From assembly GCF_001189955.1 (NCBI RefSeq), contig NZ_LFLT01000035.1:1-44979 (forward strand): 44,979 nt of DNA. Reading direction: 5' to 3'. This document shows positions 7,175 through 16,793 of the stretch, in pieces. This stretch comes from Herbaspirillum chlorophenolicum. Its GTDB lineage: Bacteria; Pseudomonadota; Gammaproteobacteria; Burkholderiales; Burkholderiaceae_D. The notes beneath the pieces are model-generated. The model was given only the letters and a program-made list of their open reading frames with translations. It was not told where the DNA came from and ran no database searches. Within the stretch, counting starts at the first letter, position 1, and the number at the start of each line of letters is the position of its first letter. The translations under genes were made by a program, and so were the position numbers.

Positions 7175-8427
7175 GCGCGGCGCTCCAGTACGGCGGCGAA
7201 GAAGCCATCGGTCTGATGCAGGTGCGGCAGCAGCTTCAGATAGTCGCCCATCTCCAGCACGACCTTCTGCTCGGCCAGTACCTCGCTCATGGGACGCAGC
7301 ATGAAATCGGGATGCGCTTGCAGGAAGTCGGCGATCACCTCGTCGTTCTCCTCTTCCAGGAAACTGCAGGTGCCGTACACCAGGCGTCCGCCCGGACGGA
7401 CCAGACGCGCGGCGCTGGCCAGGATACTGCTCTGCTTGGCACGCATTTCGGTCAGGGTTTCAACGCTCTGGCGCCATTTCATGTCGGGATTGCGGCGCAA
7501 CGTGCCCAGGCCGCTACACGGTGCATCGACCAGCACGCGGTCGATCTTGCCGGCCAGGCGCTTGACCTTGGCATCGTTCTCGTGGGCGATCACCACCGGA
7601 TGTACATTGGACAAGCCGCTGCGCGCCAGGCGCGGCTTGAGCTTGGCCAAGCGCTTCTCGGAAACGTCGAAGGCATACAGGCGGCCGGTATTGCGCATCA
7701 ATGCGCCCAGCGCCAGCGTCTTGCCGCCGGCGCCGGCGCAAAAGTCCACCACCATCTCGCCGCGCTTGGCGCCGACGATCTGGGCCAGCAACTGGCTGCC
7801 CTCATCCTGCACTTCGATCGCGCCATCCTTGAACAGCGGCAGGTTCTGCAGCGCCGGCTTTTTCAGCACGCGCAGGCCCAGCGACGAATACGGCGTGGGT
7901 TCGCAAGCCACCGGCGCCTTGGCCAGTTCGGCGATCACGGTGTCGCGGTCGGCCTTGAGCGCGTTGACGCGCAAGTCGAGCGGCGCCGGACGGTTCATGG
8001 CATCGGCCATTTCCAGCGTGGCGGCTTCGCCCACGCGCGCCACCAGCTTTTCATACAGCCAGGGCGGCAGGTTGCTGCGCATCTGCGGCGCCAGCTGGCT
8101 GCGGTCGATCTGCGCCACGCGCGCCAGCCACTCGCCTTCGCCCTCCTGCAAGCCGCCCAGCGACTCGGCGCCGACAGCATCGGCCAGGCCCAGCAGCGCC
8201 ATGCGGCGCATCATCGGACCCGCGCCGGATTCGGCAAAGTTGGTCAGCACCGTCTTGTTGCGCAACAGGCCATACACTGCCTCGGCGATCACGCCGCGTT
8301 CGCGGCTGCCCAGCTTGGGGTGGTCGCGGAAATAGCGCGACAGCGTCACGTCGGCCGGGCCGGTGAAGCGCAATACCTCACGCAGCAGTTCTTCGGTATG
8401 GGGGATGATCGCGGGAGGCAATCTCAT
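7171..8427 (-). CDS. RsmB/NOP-family 16S rRNA (cytosine-C5) methyltransferase
   Basis: The 418-residue cytoplasmic enzyme transfers methyl from S-adenosylmethionine to C5 of an rRNA cytosine. The AdoMet loop is DFCAGAGGKT (228-237). The two catalytic cysteines are in DAPCSGLG (Cys304) and YGTCS (Cys354), the pair that forms and releases the RNA adduct. The N-terminal ~140 residues resemble the NusB-like part of RsmB (residue C967), but the target base cannot be proved from sequence. It lies 42 bases downstream of purN on the same strand and overlaps the next gene by four bases. Confidence 0.92.
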   Translation of the reverse strand: MRLPPAIIPHTEELLREVLRFTGPADVTLSRYFRDHPKLGSRERGVIAEAVYGLLRNKTVLTNFAESGAGPMMRRMALLGLADAVGAESLGGLQEGEGEWLARVAQIDRSQLAPQMRSNLPPWLYEKLVARVGEAATLEMADAMNRPAPLDLRVNALKADRDTVIAELAKAPVACEPTPYSSLGLRVLKKPALQNLPLFKDGAIEVQDEGSQLLAQIVGAKRGEMVVDFCAGAGGKTLALGALMRNTGRLYAFDVSEKRLAKLKPRLARSGLSNVHPVVIAHENDAKVKRLAGKIDRVLVDAPCSGLGTLRRNPDMKWRQSVETLTEMRAKQSSILASAARLVRPGGRLVYGTCSFLEEENDEVIADFLQAHPDFMLRPMSEVLAEQKVVLEMGDYLKLLPHLHQTDGFFAAVLERRA

Positions 8428-8469
8428 GCTCGGTCCTTCAGATTCAAAAATGGGTAAGCTTGCAACGGC

Positions 8470-9117
8470 TCAGATTGCAATAACGGATGCGGCTTCGGTC
8501 GCGCCGACAGCGGCTGGCGTCAAACGCACGCGGGCGCCTTCCAGCAAAAGACGCCCTTCGACGAACCAGCGCACGGCGCGCGGGTAGATGACATGTTCCT
8601 GTTCCAGCACACGCTCGGACAGCGCTTCTTCGCTGTCGCCTTCCAGCACCGGCACGCAAGCCTGGGCCACGATGGGTCCATGGTCCAGGTCGGGGGTGAC
8701 GAAATGCACGGTCGCGCCATGCAGCTTCACTCCCACGGCCAACGCCTGGTGATGCGTCGCCAGGCCAGGGAAACTGGGCAGGAGCGACGGATGGATATTC
8801 AGCATGCGCCCCCTGTAATGGTCCACAAAAGGCGTGGTCAGGATGCGCATGAAGCCGGCCAGCACCACCAGATCAGGCGCATAGGCGTCGATCTTGGCGC
8901 GCAGGGCAGCATCGAACTGGTCGCGTGTGGCGTAATCGCGATTTGGGATGACCTCGGTCGGGATGCCGTGTGCCGCGGCAAACTCCAGGCCGCTGGCGTC
9001 GGCGCGGTTACTGATGACGGCGGAAATTCTGGCGGGCCACTGTTCGGCCTGGGCGGCACGGACGATGGCTTCCATATTGCTGCCTCGTCCGGAAATCAGG
9101 ATGACAATGCTTCTCAT
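8470..9117 (-). CDS. purN: Phosphoribosylglycinamide formyltransferase
   Basis: This enzyme of purine synthesis transfers a formyl group from 10-formyltetrahydrofolate to GAR. The 215-residue protein starts MRSIVILISGRGSNMEAI, the normal PurN beginning; the longer frame upstream has no family support. The catalytic set is Asn107 and His109 (LNIHPSLLPSFPG) and Asp145 (TPDLDHGPI). It lies between barstar (upstream, 89 bases) and the rRNA methyltransferase gene, all on the minus strand. Length and residues are normal. Confidence 0.96.
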   Translation of the reverse strand: MRSIVILISGRGSNMEAIVRAAQAEQWPARISAVISNRADASGLEFAAAHGIPTEVIPNRDYATRDQFDAALRAKIDAYAPDLVVLAGFMRILTTPFVDHYRGRMLNIHPSLLPSFPGLATHHQALAVGVKLHGATVHFVTPDLDHGPIVAQACVPVLEGDSEEALSERVLEQEHVIYPRAVRWFVEGRLLLEGARVRLTPAAVGATEAASVIAI

Positions 9118-9206
9118 GGTGTGCGCATTGTACCTGCTGGCGGCGTCCTGGCCGCCGATTTTCGCGAGGCGGACCGGCGACCGTGGCGGAAATGATTTAC
9201 CCGGAT

Positions 9207-9605
9207 TTACTGGAAAGAATAAAAAACCCGGAACGCGATTTTCTTGTCGGCCCAGTAGTCGGCCGCGTCGCGGAAGACGTCGAGCAGGGTTTCGCGGGCT
9301 TCCTTGTCGAACTTCTGGGTATTGGGAAGTTGTTCCAGCACCACGACAAAACCGGGCTGCTTGCCGGCCTTGTGCGTCAGATCGGTCAGGCAATCAGCGA
9401 GCGCATCGAAATTCTTGCCGAAGTGCCTGGGAAAGTGGAATGCGCTGGCGATGGTCGTCAGCACCTGCTGTTTGGTGGTTGCCTCGGCGCAATAGGCATA
9501 GAGAAAGTGCTGCTCAAGACGAGCAGCCTCTTCCTGCAACTCGGTCACGCGGAAAGCGCGGATCGACTGCACTATATTTGGCGGCACCGTTTTAAACAAA
9601 CTCAT
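9207..9605 (-). CDS. Barstar-family ribonuclease inhibitor
   Basis: The 132-residue cytoplasmic protein has the barstar fold signature FHFPRHFGKNFDALADCLTDL (about 57-77). In this family Asp and Trp/Phe residues on that helix plug the active site of barnase-type RNases. It begins with an ATG 7 bases after GGGAAGG. The gene lies 94 bases downstream of a secreted barnase-like RNase on the same strand, which fits an enzyme plus self-protection pair: the inhibitor guards the cell from RNase that has not yet been exported. The pairing is inferred from adjacency and family. Confidence 0.9.
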   Translation of the reverse strand: MSLFKTVPPNIVQSIRAFRVTELQEEAARLEQHFLYAYCAEATTKQQVLTTIASAFHFPRHFGKNFDALADCLTDLTHKAGKQPGFVVVLEQLPNTQKFDKEARETLLDVFRDAADYWADKKIAFRVFYSFQ

Positions 9606-9655
9606 TCTCCCTTCCCATCCATGACGAGGTAGTGTAGTGGTATCCCTGGCTGGCA

Positions 9656-9675
9656 GCCGGGCTTGCCTACCCGGC
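9656..9675. other. Hairpin between RNase and inhibitor genes
   Basis: GCCGGG (9656-9661) and CCCGGC (9670-9675) form a 6-bp stem with an 8-base loop. There is no T tract on the minus strand, so it is not a clear terminator. It may tune readthrough from the RNase gene to barstar. Confidence 0.4.
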
Positions 9676-9699
9676 CTGCTTGCGTTGCTTGAAATCCGA

Positions 9700-10095
9700 T
9701 CAGTCGCGAATCCGGCGGAACGTCTTGTAGTGGTCGCTCGTGTAATAGTATTCGCCGGATGTTGTCGGATCACCGCCGCTGATGATCCTGCGGGCCCCGC
9801 GGTTGCGCGCATGCGGGGTTTTTACCGTGAATTCGTGATAATACCCGCGCTTTTGCTTGGGTAAAACCCCCTCATAATTGCCGAAAACCACACCATCCTT
9901 GGCGTACGGGAAAGGGCCGCCCTGACGGATCAGCCCCATGGTCTGCTGGGCTTCGCGCGGCAACTGGTCAAGCGTGACATCGGCCATGCCGCCCGGCTGC
10001 GGACCGCGCGCCTGGACCGGCGCAGCCAGCACCAGTGCGGCCAGGAAGACCAGCCAGTACTTCAGGAAAAAGGATGAAATGACTCGGGCTCGCAT
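9700..10095 (-). CDS. Secreted guanyl-specific ribonuclease, barnase/RNase Sa family
   Basis: The 131-residue protein starts MRARVISSFFLKYW. A signal peptide probably ends at VQA-RG (about residue 29). The mature part carries the microbial RNase N1/T1 fold. The expected catalytic residues are Glu88 (YYHEFTVKTP), Arg102/103 (RGARRII) and His122 (TSDHYKTFRRI), matching Glu73, Arg87 and His102 of barnase. It would cut single-stranded RNA outside the cell, for nutrition or competition. No good ribosome site precedes the ATG at 10093-10095, so the start is moderately sure. The barstar gene follows on the same strand. Confidence 0.88.
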   Translation of the reverse strand: MRARVISSFFLKYWLVFLAALVLAAPVQARGPQPGGMADVTLDQLPREAQQTMGLIRQGGPFPYAKDGVVFGNYEGVLPKQKRGYYHEFTVKTPHARNRGARRIISGGDPTTSGEYYYTSDHYKTFRRIRD

Positions 10096-10296
10096 TTTAT
10101 TGATTGCAATAATATTAATTTTCAGCAATACGACATCGTAGATTAACGTTTTGCTTTCGGCTAAGCAACCATGACATTCACTACTGTATTGCTCTGGAGC
10201 AAAACGGCGACGCAATGCGGCATTGCAACCTGGCCTCAAGCGTTCTTCTCACCAGCAGGTTAAATGGGAACAAACCCGTGATACCTCGACCAAAGC

Positions 10297-11496
10297 TCAG
10301 GCTTGGAGCGCTTGCGCCGTTTCCGGTTCAAAAAAAGCCAGAACTTCATCGCGCTTGCTATAGGTATCGCTCTCGCCCAGCGCAATCAGCTCGCGTGTAA
10401 AGCTTTGCTCAAACAGGAGATACGACGCCAGCGCCGAACCGCGCGCCTCGGTGGCGCCGATGCCGCCCAGCAAGGTACGTATCGGCCGGGGCAAACTGTC
10501 CACATGGCGGCTGGCGATGCTGTCGATGCGCTGCGACGGCGAAATCACCAGTGTCTCGATCGGCTTGAGCGGCGTGCGGGCGCACTGCTCGGGGGTAAGC
10601 ACCGACAGCGTCTGGTTGACGCGATGGGTGCGCTCGATATCGGCCGACAAACCGTCGAGGAAGATGCTCGACATCGCATGGCCGGCCACTTGCGCCAGGC
10701 TGGGATATTGCGGCGTGTTGGTGGGCGCATTTTCGCCCTCCTCGCCCATGCGCCCGGCGCCGATCACCAGCACCTTGGTAGCGCCCAGGTGGATGGCCGG
10801 CGAGATCGGTGCGATCTGGCGCATGGAGCCATCGCCGCAATATTCGCAGCGGCCGTTGATATAGACCGGGATGGCAGGAAAGATGAACGGAATGGCCGAC
10901 GACGCCAACAGATGATCGATGCCGATCTGGTCGCGGATCGCCAGCCGCTGCGTGCGGCGCCACGGCTCGATTTCGTCCTGGCACTGGTAAAAAGTGATGT
11001 GCTGGCCGCTGGTGTAGGAAGACGCCGTCACCGCCAGCGCATGCAGCTTGCCCTCGGCCATCGCCTCGTCCAGCCGCGGCAAATCGAGCAAGCGGTGCAG
11101 CATGCTCACCAGAGGCGTGTTGTCCAGCAGCGAGTTAGGCGGATGGGCGCGCCATTTGCGCAACAGCCAGCCGAAAGAAAACAGCGACAGCCAGCGCGCA
11201 CCCGAACGCAAGATCCCCAGCGAATCGGCGCGGTAGACCTGCTCGACCTTGAAATTAGCCCAGACCGCCATCAGCTCGCGCACCGCTTCCCCGAAATCGT
11301 CGGCACGGCAAGCCAGCGCGGTGGCATTGATCGCCCCCGCTGACGTGCCGCAGATAATGGAAAAGGGATTGCGGTGAACCGGCCAGCCGGATTCCAGCAA
11401 AATCAAAGAAAGGGCGTTGAGCACACCCACTTGATAGGCCGCCCGCGCCCCCCCTCCGGTCAGGATCAGTCCTGTTTTATGTTCTGTTGACTCCAT
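10297..11496 (-). CDS. Patatin-like phospholipase
   Basis: The 399-residue acyl hydrolase has a Ser-Asp dyad. The oxyanion loop GGGARAAY lies at 14-21, the nucleophile elbow GTSAG at 50-54 (Ser52), and the catalytic Asp222 in the DGS motif. The patatin domain covers about residues 8-230; the rest is helical and unrecognised. No signal peptide is present, so it is probably cytoplasmic or membrane-associated. Substrates are probably glycerophospholipids or lysophospholipids, by family only. It lies 88 bases downstream of the SDR gene, in the same direction. Confidence 0.9.
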   Translation of the reverse strand: MESTEHKTGLILTGGGARAAYQVGVLNALSLILLESGWPVHRNPFSIICGTSAGAINATALACRADDFGEAVRELMAVWANFKVEQVYRADSLGILRSGARWLSLFSFGWLLRKWRAHPPNSLLDNTPLVSMLHRLLDLPRLDEAMAEGKLHALAVTASSYTSGQHITFYQCQDEIEPWRRTQRLAIRDQIGIDHLLASSAIPFIFPAIPVYINGRCEYCGDGSMRQIAPISPAIHLGATKVLVIGAGRMGEEGENAPTNTPQYPSLAQVAGHAMSSIFLDGLSADIERTHRVNQTLSVLTPEQCARTPLKPIETLVISPSQRIDSIASRHVDSLPRPIRTLLGGIGATEARGSALASYLLFEQSFTRELIALGESDTYSKRDEVLAFFEPETAQALQA

Positions 11497-11584
11497 GCTA
11501 ACAGCTTAGCAGCAGCCCCCTGCCGGTGGCGAAAAATATTGAGATGCAATGCACAAATGACGGCCCGTATTACCTCCCGCCGCG

Positions 11585-12343
11585 CTATTTCGGCGGCATG
11601 CGGATGGCGCCATCCAGGCGGATGGTTTCGCCGTTGAGCATCACGTTTTCGATGATGCTCTTGGCCAGTTGCGCGTATTCGGTCGCACGGCCCAGGCGCG
11701 GCGGAAAAGGCACGGCCTGGCCCAGCGAATCGAGCACCTCCTGCGGCATGGCCAGCATCATCGGCGTTTCGAAAATGCCGGGGGCGATGGTCATCACGCG
11801 TATGCCGGTGCGCGACAGGTCGCGCGCCATCGGCAGCGTCATGGCAACGATGGCGCCCTTGGATGCGGAATAGGCGGTCTGGCCGATCTGGCCATCGTAG
11901 GCGGCGACCGATGCGGTGTTGATGATCACGCCACGCTCGCCCTCTTCCGCCGGTTCCGTTTTGGACATTGCGTCGGCGGCAAAGCGCGCCATGTTGAAGC
12001 TGCCCACCAGATTGATGTTGAGCGTTTTCATGAACAGCGCCATGGTATGCGGCCCGTTCTTGCCGATCAGTTTTTCGGCCGGCGCAATGCCGGCACAGTT
12101 GATCAGCCCACGCACGGTGCCCAATTGCTGCGCGGCGGGCACCACTGCCTGCGCATCCTCTTCGGCGCTGACATCGCAGCGCACGAAAACACCCTTCAAT
12201 TCCTGCGCCAGCTTGCCGCCCACTTCTTCATTCAGGTCGGCCAGCACCGGCTTGCCGCCCGCAGCGGCGATCATGCGTGCGGTAGCCGCGCCCAGTCCTG
12301 ACGCGGCGCCGGTCACGATGAAAACATTTCCTTCGATACGCAT
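11585..12343 (-). CDS. SDR dehydrogenase, 3-hydroxyacyl-CoA dehydrogenase type
   Basis: This 252-residue NAD-dependent short-chain dehydrogenase has the Rossmann motif TGAASGLG (11-18), Asp36 favouring NAD over NADP, and the catalytic Ser145, Tyr158 and Lys162 (YSASK). The long insert NGPHTMALFMKTLNINLVGSFN and the C-terminus match the HSD10-like branch (type II 3-hydroxyacyl-CoA dehydrogenase), which acts in beta-oxidation of short or branched acyl-CoAs. The start is the ATG at 12341-12343, after a strong AAGGAGAC site. A perfect 10-bp hairpin sits just upstream of that site. The substrate is inferred. Confidence 0.88.
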   Translation of the reverse strand: MRIEGNVFIVTGAASGLGAATARMIAAAGGKPVLADLNEEVGGKLAQELKGVFVRCDVSAEEDAQAVVPAAQQLGTVRGLINCAGIAPAEKLIGKNGPHTMALFMKTLNINLVGSFNMARFAADAMSKTEPAEEGERGVIINTASVAAYDGQIGQTAYSASKGAIVAMTLPMARDLSRTGIRVMTIAPGIFETPMMLAMPQEVLDSLGQAVPFPPRLGRATEYAQLAKSIIENVMLNGETIRLDGAIRMPPK

Positions 12344-12357
12344 TGTGTCTCCTTGAT

Positions 12358-12380
12358 GGCAGTGCTGATTCAGCACTGCC
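12358..12380. promoter_or_regulatory. Perfect 10-bp hairpin/dyad before the SDR ribosome site
   Basis: GGCAGTGCTG (12358-12367) and CAGCACTGCC (12371-12380) flank a 3-base loop. On the minus strand it ends a few bases before AAGGAGAC and the SDR start. There is no T tract, so an operator or RNA-level control fits better than a terminator. Confidence 0.55.
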
Positions 12381-12421
12381 TTATTTGCCCAGATTGTTGC
12401 GTTCGGAGATTATGCAGGAAA

Positions 12422-12449
12422 CGCCGCACGGCGGACTATCCGTGCGGCG
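12422..12449 (-). terminator. Hairpin after hppA, terminator-like
   Basis: CGCCGCACGG (12422-12431) pairs perfectly with CCGTGCGGCG (12440-12449), loop 8, 27 bases after the hppA stop. The T tract on the minus strand is weak (GTTTCC), so termination may be partial or need Rho. Confidence 0.55.
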
Positions 12450-12475
12450 ACAATCGAGGCAGCGCTGCCTTAGCC

Positions 12476-14518
12476 TCAAGTCGGTAACGCCGGCAGCACC
12501 GGCACCAGCAGCAAGGCCACGATATTGATGATCTTGATCAGCGGATTGATGGCTGGCCCAGCCGTGTCCTTGTATGGATCGCCCACGGTGTCGCCAGTCA
12601 CGGCCGCCTTGTGCGCGTCCGAGCCCTTGCCGCCGTGATGGCCATCTTCGATGTACTTCTTGGCGTTGTCCCAAGCGCCGCCGCCGGTGGTCATCGAAAT
12701 CGCCACGAACAAGCCGGTCACGATGGTTCCCATCAGCAGCCCTCCCAGCGCTGCCGCGCCCAGCAGCATGCCGACCACGATCGGCACGATCACAGGCAGC
12801 AACGAAGGCAGGATCATTTCGCGGATGGCCGACGAGGTCAGCATGTCCACCGCGCGGTCATATTGCGGCCGGCCGGTGCCATCCATGATCCCCGGGATCT
12901 CGTTGAACTGGCGCCGCACTTCGACCACCACGGCGCCGGCCGCACGGCCCACCGCTTCCATTGCCATGGCGCCGAACAGGTAAGGGATCAGGCCGCCGAT
13001 GAACAGGCCGATGATCACCGCCGGGCTGGACAAGTCGAAGGAAGTGCTCTTGCCGACGCTATCGAGCGCATGGGTATAGTCGGCAAACAGCACCAGTGCC
13101 GCCAGTCCGGCCGAACCGATCGCATAGCCTTTGGTGACGGCCTTGGTGGTATTACCCACCGCATCGAGCGGATCGGTGATGGCGCGTACCGAATCCGGCA
13201 TGCCCGACATCTCCGCAATGCCGCCGGCGTTGTCGGTGATGGGTCCATAAGCATCCAGCGCGACGACGATGCCGGCCATCGACAGCATCGACGTGGCCGC
13301 GATGGCGATGCCGTACAAGCCGGCCAGCCAGTAGGCAGCGATGATGGCCACGCACACCGCCAGCACCGGATACGCGGTGGACTTCATCGATACCCCAAGG
13401 CCGGCGATGATGTTGGTGCCGTGGCCGGTGGTCGATGCCTGGGCGATGTGGCGCACCGGCTTGAAGTCGGTGCCGGTGTAGTACTCGGTGATGTAGACCA
13501 TCAGCCCGGTCAGCACGATGCCCACTACTGCCGAGCCGATCAGCGGCAGGCGCAGCTCGGGTGGCAGCATCAGCCAGCTGACGATCACAAAGCCGACCAG
13601 CGAAAGCCCGGCCGACCACCATAGCCCGGTATAGAGCGCCGACATGATCTTCTTGCCCGGCGACGCCTTGACCATCGAGCAGCCGACGATGGAAGCCAGG
13701 ATCGATACGCCGCCCAACACCAGCGGATAAAGGATGGCCAGCACTTCCATGCCTTTCAACATCAGGCTGCCCAGCAGCATGGTCGCCACCAGCGTGACCA
13801 CATAGGTCTCGAACAAGTCGGCCGCCATGCCGGCGCAGTCGCCTACGTTATCGCCCACGTTGTCGGCAATCACGGCCGGATTGCGAGGGTCATCTTCGGG
13901 AATGCCGGCCTCGACCTTCCCCACCAGGTCGGCGCCGACATCCGCGCCTTTGGTGAAGATGCCGCCGCCCAAGCGGGCGAAGATGGAGATGAGCGAAGCG
14001 CCGAAGGCCAGCCCGATCAATGGTTTTATGGCGTCATGCAGGCTGGGTGCGCGCCCTTGCCCATATTCGAAGAGGAACCAGAAGAACAGCGTCACGCCCA
14101 GCAGGCCCAGCCCCACCACCAGCATGCCGGTGATCGCCCCGCCGCGAAACGCTACATTGAGCGCCTCGTTCATGCCGCGCGTGGCGGCTTGTGCGGTGCG
14201 CACGTTGGCCCGCACCGACACGTTCATGCCGATGAAGCCGCAAGCGCCCGAAAGCACCGCGCCCAACAGGAAACCGAGCGCGGTCGGCCAGCCCAGTCCG
14301 GGAATGAACGCGATCACGATCAGCAGCACCACCCCGACCATGGCGATGGTGCGGTATTGCCGCGCAAGGTAGGCGGACGCGCCCTGCTGGATCGCGCTGG
14401 CGATGTCCTGCATGCGTTCGTTGCCGGGGTCCTGCTTGAGAATCCAACTGCGAGATACGAGGCCATAGATCACTGCGACGACGCCGCAGGCAATGGCAAA
14501 CCAAAGGGCTGTAGCCAT
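12476..14518 (-). CDS. hppA: Membrane-bound proton-translocating pyrophosphatase
   Basis: The 680-residue integral membrane enzyme, with about 16 helices, couples PPi hydrolysis to H+ export. The substrate loop DVGADLVGK is followed by the acidic stretch [23 protein letters not shown]. The segment [16 protein letters not shown] has Lys where K+-dependent enzymes have Ala, marking the K+-independent H+ type. The start is the ATG at 14516-14518 behind AAGGAGAC; an in-frame codon seven residues earlier is less likely. It stands as a single gene with hairpins on both sides. Confidence 0.96.
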   Translation of the reverse strand: MATALWFAIACGVVAVIYGLVSRSWILKQDPGNERMQDIASAIQQGASAYLARQYRTIAMVGVVLLIVIAFIPGLGWPTALGFLLGAVLSGACGFIGMNVSVRANVRTAQAATRGMNEALNVAFRGGAITGMLVVGLGLLGVTLFFWFLFEYGQGRAPSLHDAIKPLIGLAFGASLISIFARLGGGIFTKGADVGADLVGKVEAGIPEDDPRNPAVIADNVGDNVGDCAGMAADLFETYVVTLVATMLLGSLMLKGMEVLAILYPLVLGGVSILASIVGCSMVKASPGKKIMSALYTGLWWSAGLSLVGFVIVSWLMLPPELRLPLIGSAVVGIVLTGLMVYITEYYTGTDFKPVRHIAQASTTGHGTNIIAGLGVSMKSTAYPVLAVCVAIIAAYWLAGLYGIAIAATSMLSMAGIVVALDAYGPITDNAGGIAEMSGMPDSVRAITDPLDAVGNTTKAVTKGYAIGSAGLAALVLFADYTHALDSVGKSTSFDLSSPAVIIGLFIGGLIPYLFGAMAMEAVGRAAGAVVVEVRRQFNEIPGIMDGTGRPQYDRAVDMLTSSAIREMILPSLLPVIVPIVVGMLLGAAALGGLLMGTIVTGLFVAISMTTGGGAWDNAKKYIEDGHHGGKGSDAHKAAVTGDTVGDPYKDTAGPAINPLIKIINIVALLLVPVLPALPT

Positions 14519-14678
14519 GCATGTCTCCTTTATTATCACGACTCATCAACAATCACGAACATCTGCCGCTGCTGCCGGCACAGGAACATTCCTGTCGCCG
14601 TCAGCAGCCACCGATACTGCGCCTGCAAATTGCGTCGCCCTTTTTCTTGGATTTCTTATGGTGTTGCCGGGGCTGCCG

Positions 14679-14704
14679 CCGCCGTGCATGAACCTGCACG
14701 GCGG
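14679..14704. other. Perfect 10-bp hairpin upstream of hppA
   Basis: CCGCCGTGCA (14679-14688) and TGCACGGCGG (14695-14704) enclose a 6-base loop, between the adk terminator and hppA. No T tract follows on either strand. It could be a leader RNA structure or an operator. Confidence 0.45.
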
Positions 14705-14776
14705 TGGTTGAAAATTCAGTCCATCACTGACCTTGCCTGCCTTGCCGCTTCGCGATCTCTACGCCGCGCAGGCATG

Positions 14777-14801
14777 AAAAAAGCGGACCGCAGTCCGCTT
14801 T
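14777..14801 (-). terminator. Intrinsic terminator of adk
   Basis: The stem AAAGCGGAC (14780-14788)/GTCCGCTTT (14793-14801) ends in TTTTTT on the minus strand, directly after the adk stop. Confidence 0.92.
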
Positions 14802-14804
14802 ACT

Positions 14805-15635
<831 letters not shown>

Positions 15636-15742
15636 TTAAGCAGTCTCCAGCCTGTGATTGTGTCGCGCAAGTTTGACAAAAAACTTACAAAACGGCCGCC
15701 TGCCAAGACTTTCAGCAGCAGTCGTTTTTGACCTCGCGCAAA

Positions 15743-16546
15743 CTACAAGGAAGAAATGGTCTTCACCAGGGGGCTGTCCGGCGGCGCCTCGAAATGTTTG
15801 CGCACACGCAACAAATCTTCCGGCGTATCCACGCCCGCTTCCGGCACCACCGAAGTCACATGCACCGCGATCGAATGCCCGTGCCACAGCACGCGCAATT
15901 GCTCCAGGGCCTCGATGCGTTCCACCGGCGACGCGGAGAGCGTCGGGTACAACTGCAAGAACTTGTTGCTGTACGCGTACAGGCCGATATGGCGCAGCGG
16001 CGCGTAATCATGGGCGTGGTCCTCGGGCAGCACCTCGCGCGACCTGGCGAAGGCATCGCGGTGCCACGGAATCGTGGCGCGCGAGAAATACATGGCGCAG
16101 CCGTCCTTGTTCAAGACCACTTTCACCACGTTGGGATTGAATGCATCGGCGGCCGTCTCGATCGCATGGGCGGCAGTGGCCATCGGCACGCCGGCCTTGA
16201 TATGGCCGGCAGTGGCGGCGATCAGGCCCGGATCGATCAGCGGCTCGTCGCCCTGCACGTTGACCACGACCGCGTCATCGGCCAGATCCAGCGAAGCGGC
16301 TACCTCCGCGATGCGGTCGGTCCCGGAGGGATGGTCGGCGCGCGTCATCGCCACTTCCACACCGTGCTGCTGGCAGGCGGCATGGATATCGTGATGGTCG
16401 GTGGCGACGATGATGCGCGCAGCGCCCGACAGCGCGGCGCGCTCGGCCACGCGCACGATCATCGGCTTGCCGCCGAGATCGGCCAGCGGCTTGTTGGGCA
16501 GGCGCGTCGATGCCAGGCGCGCCGGGATGATGACGGTAAAGGACAT
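15743..16546 (-). CDS. kdsB: 3-deoxy-manno-octulosonate cytidylyltransferase (CMP-Kdo synthetase)
   Basis: The enzyme activates Kdo with CTP for lipid A-Kdo assembly. The 267-residue product has the N-terminal nucleotide loop [16 protein letters not shown], the Mg site VQGDEPLI, and the Kdo-binding HIGLYAY region, all normal for KdsB. It lies 58 bases after the Trm112-like gene and belongs to the exbB-exbD-lpxK-trm112-kdsB operon. Placement with lpxK fits one lipid A/Kdo synthesis unit. Confidence 0.97.
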   Translation of the reverse strand: MSFTVIIPARLASTRLPNKPLADLGGKPMIVRVAERAALSGAARIIVATDHHDIHAACQQHGVEVAMTRADHPSGTDRIAEVAASLDLADDAVVVNVQGDEPLIDPGLIAATAGHIKAGVPMATAAHAIETAADAFNPNVVKVVLNKDGCAMYFSRATIPWHRDAFARSREVLPEDHAHDYAPLRHIGLYAYSNKFLQLYPTLSASPVERIEALEQLRVLWHGHSIAVHVTSVVPEAGVDTPEDLLRVRKHFEAPPDSPLVKTISSL

Positions 16547-16604
16547 GGGCTTGGAACGTGTTGTTTGCTACTTCAAACCCGCACAGGCGGCGGCTTGGAT
16601 CGGT

Positions 16605-16793
16605 TCAGGCAGCAGGCGAGATCGGCGCGGCATTGATGTCGCGCGCTTCATCGGCCCACATGATGGGGATGCCATCGCGGATCGGATAAGCCAGCTTGTC
16701 GCCTTTGCAGATCAGTTCCTGCGCTTTCTTGTCGTAGTCCAACGGGCCCTTGCAGATTGGGCAAACCAGGATATCAAGCAGTCGGGCGTTCAC
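16605..16793 (-). CDS. Trm112 family protein (YcaR type)
   Basis: The 62-residue protein has the zinc-ribbon-like core [14 protein letters not shown] followed by [12 protein letters not shown]. Only the first CxxC is kept, as usual for bacterial YcaR. It is commonly encoded between lpxK and kdsB, as here. The start is GTG (16791-16793) behind GGAG, and the first 20 bases overlap the end of lpxK, so translation is probably coupled. Eukaryotic Trm112 activates methyltransferases; the bacterial role is not settled. Confidence 0.92.
   Translation of the reverse strand: MNARLLDILVCPICKGPLDYDKKAQELICKGDKLAYPIRDGIPIMWADEARDINAAPISPAA

Noticed and set aside
9118..9393. 92-residue N-terminal extension of PurN
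   Set aside because: It covers part of the barstar coding region in another frame and has no PurN similarity.
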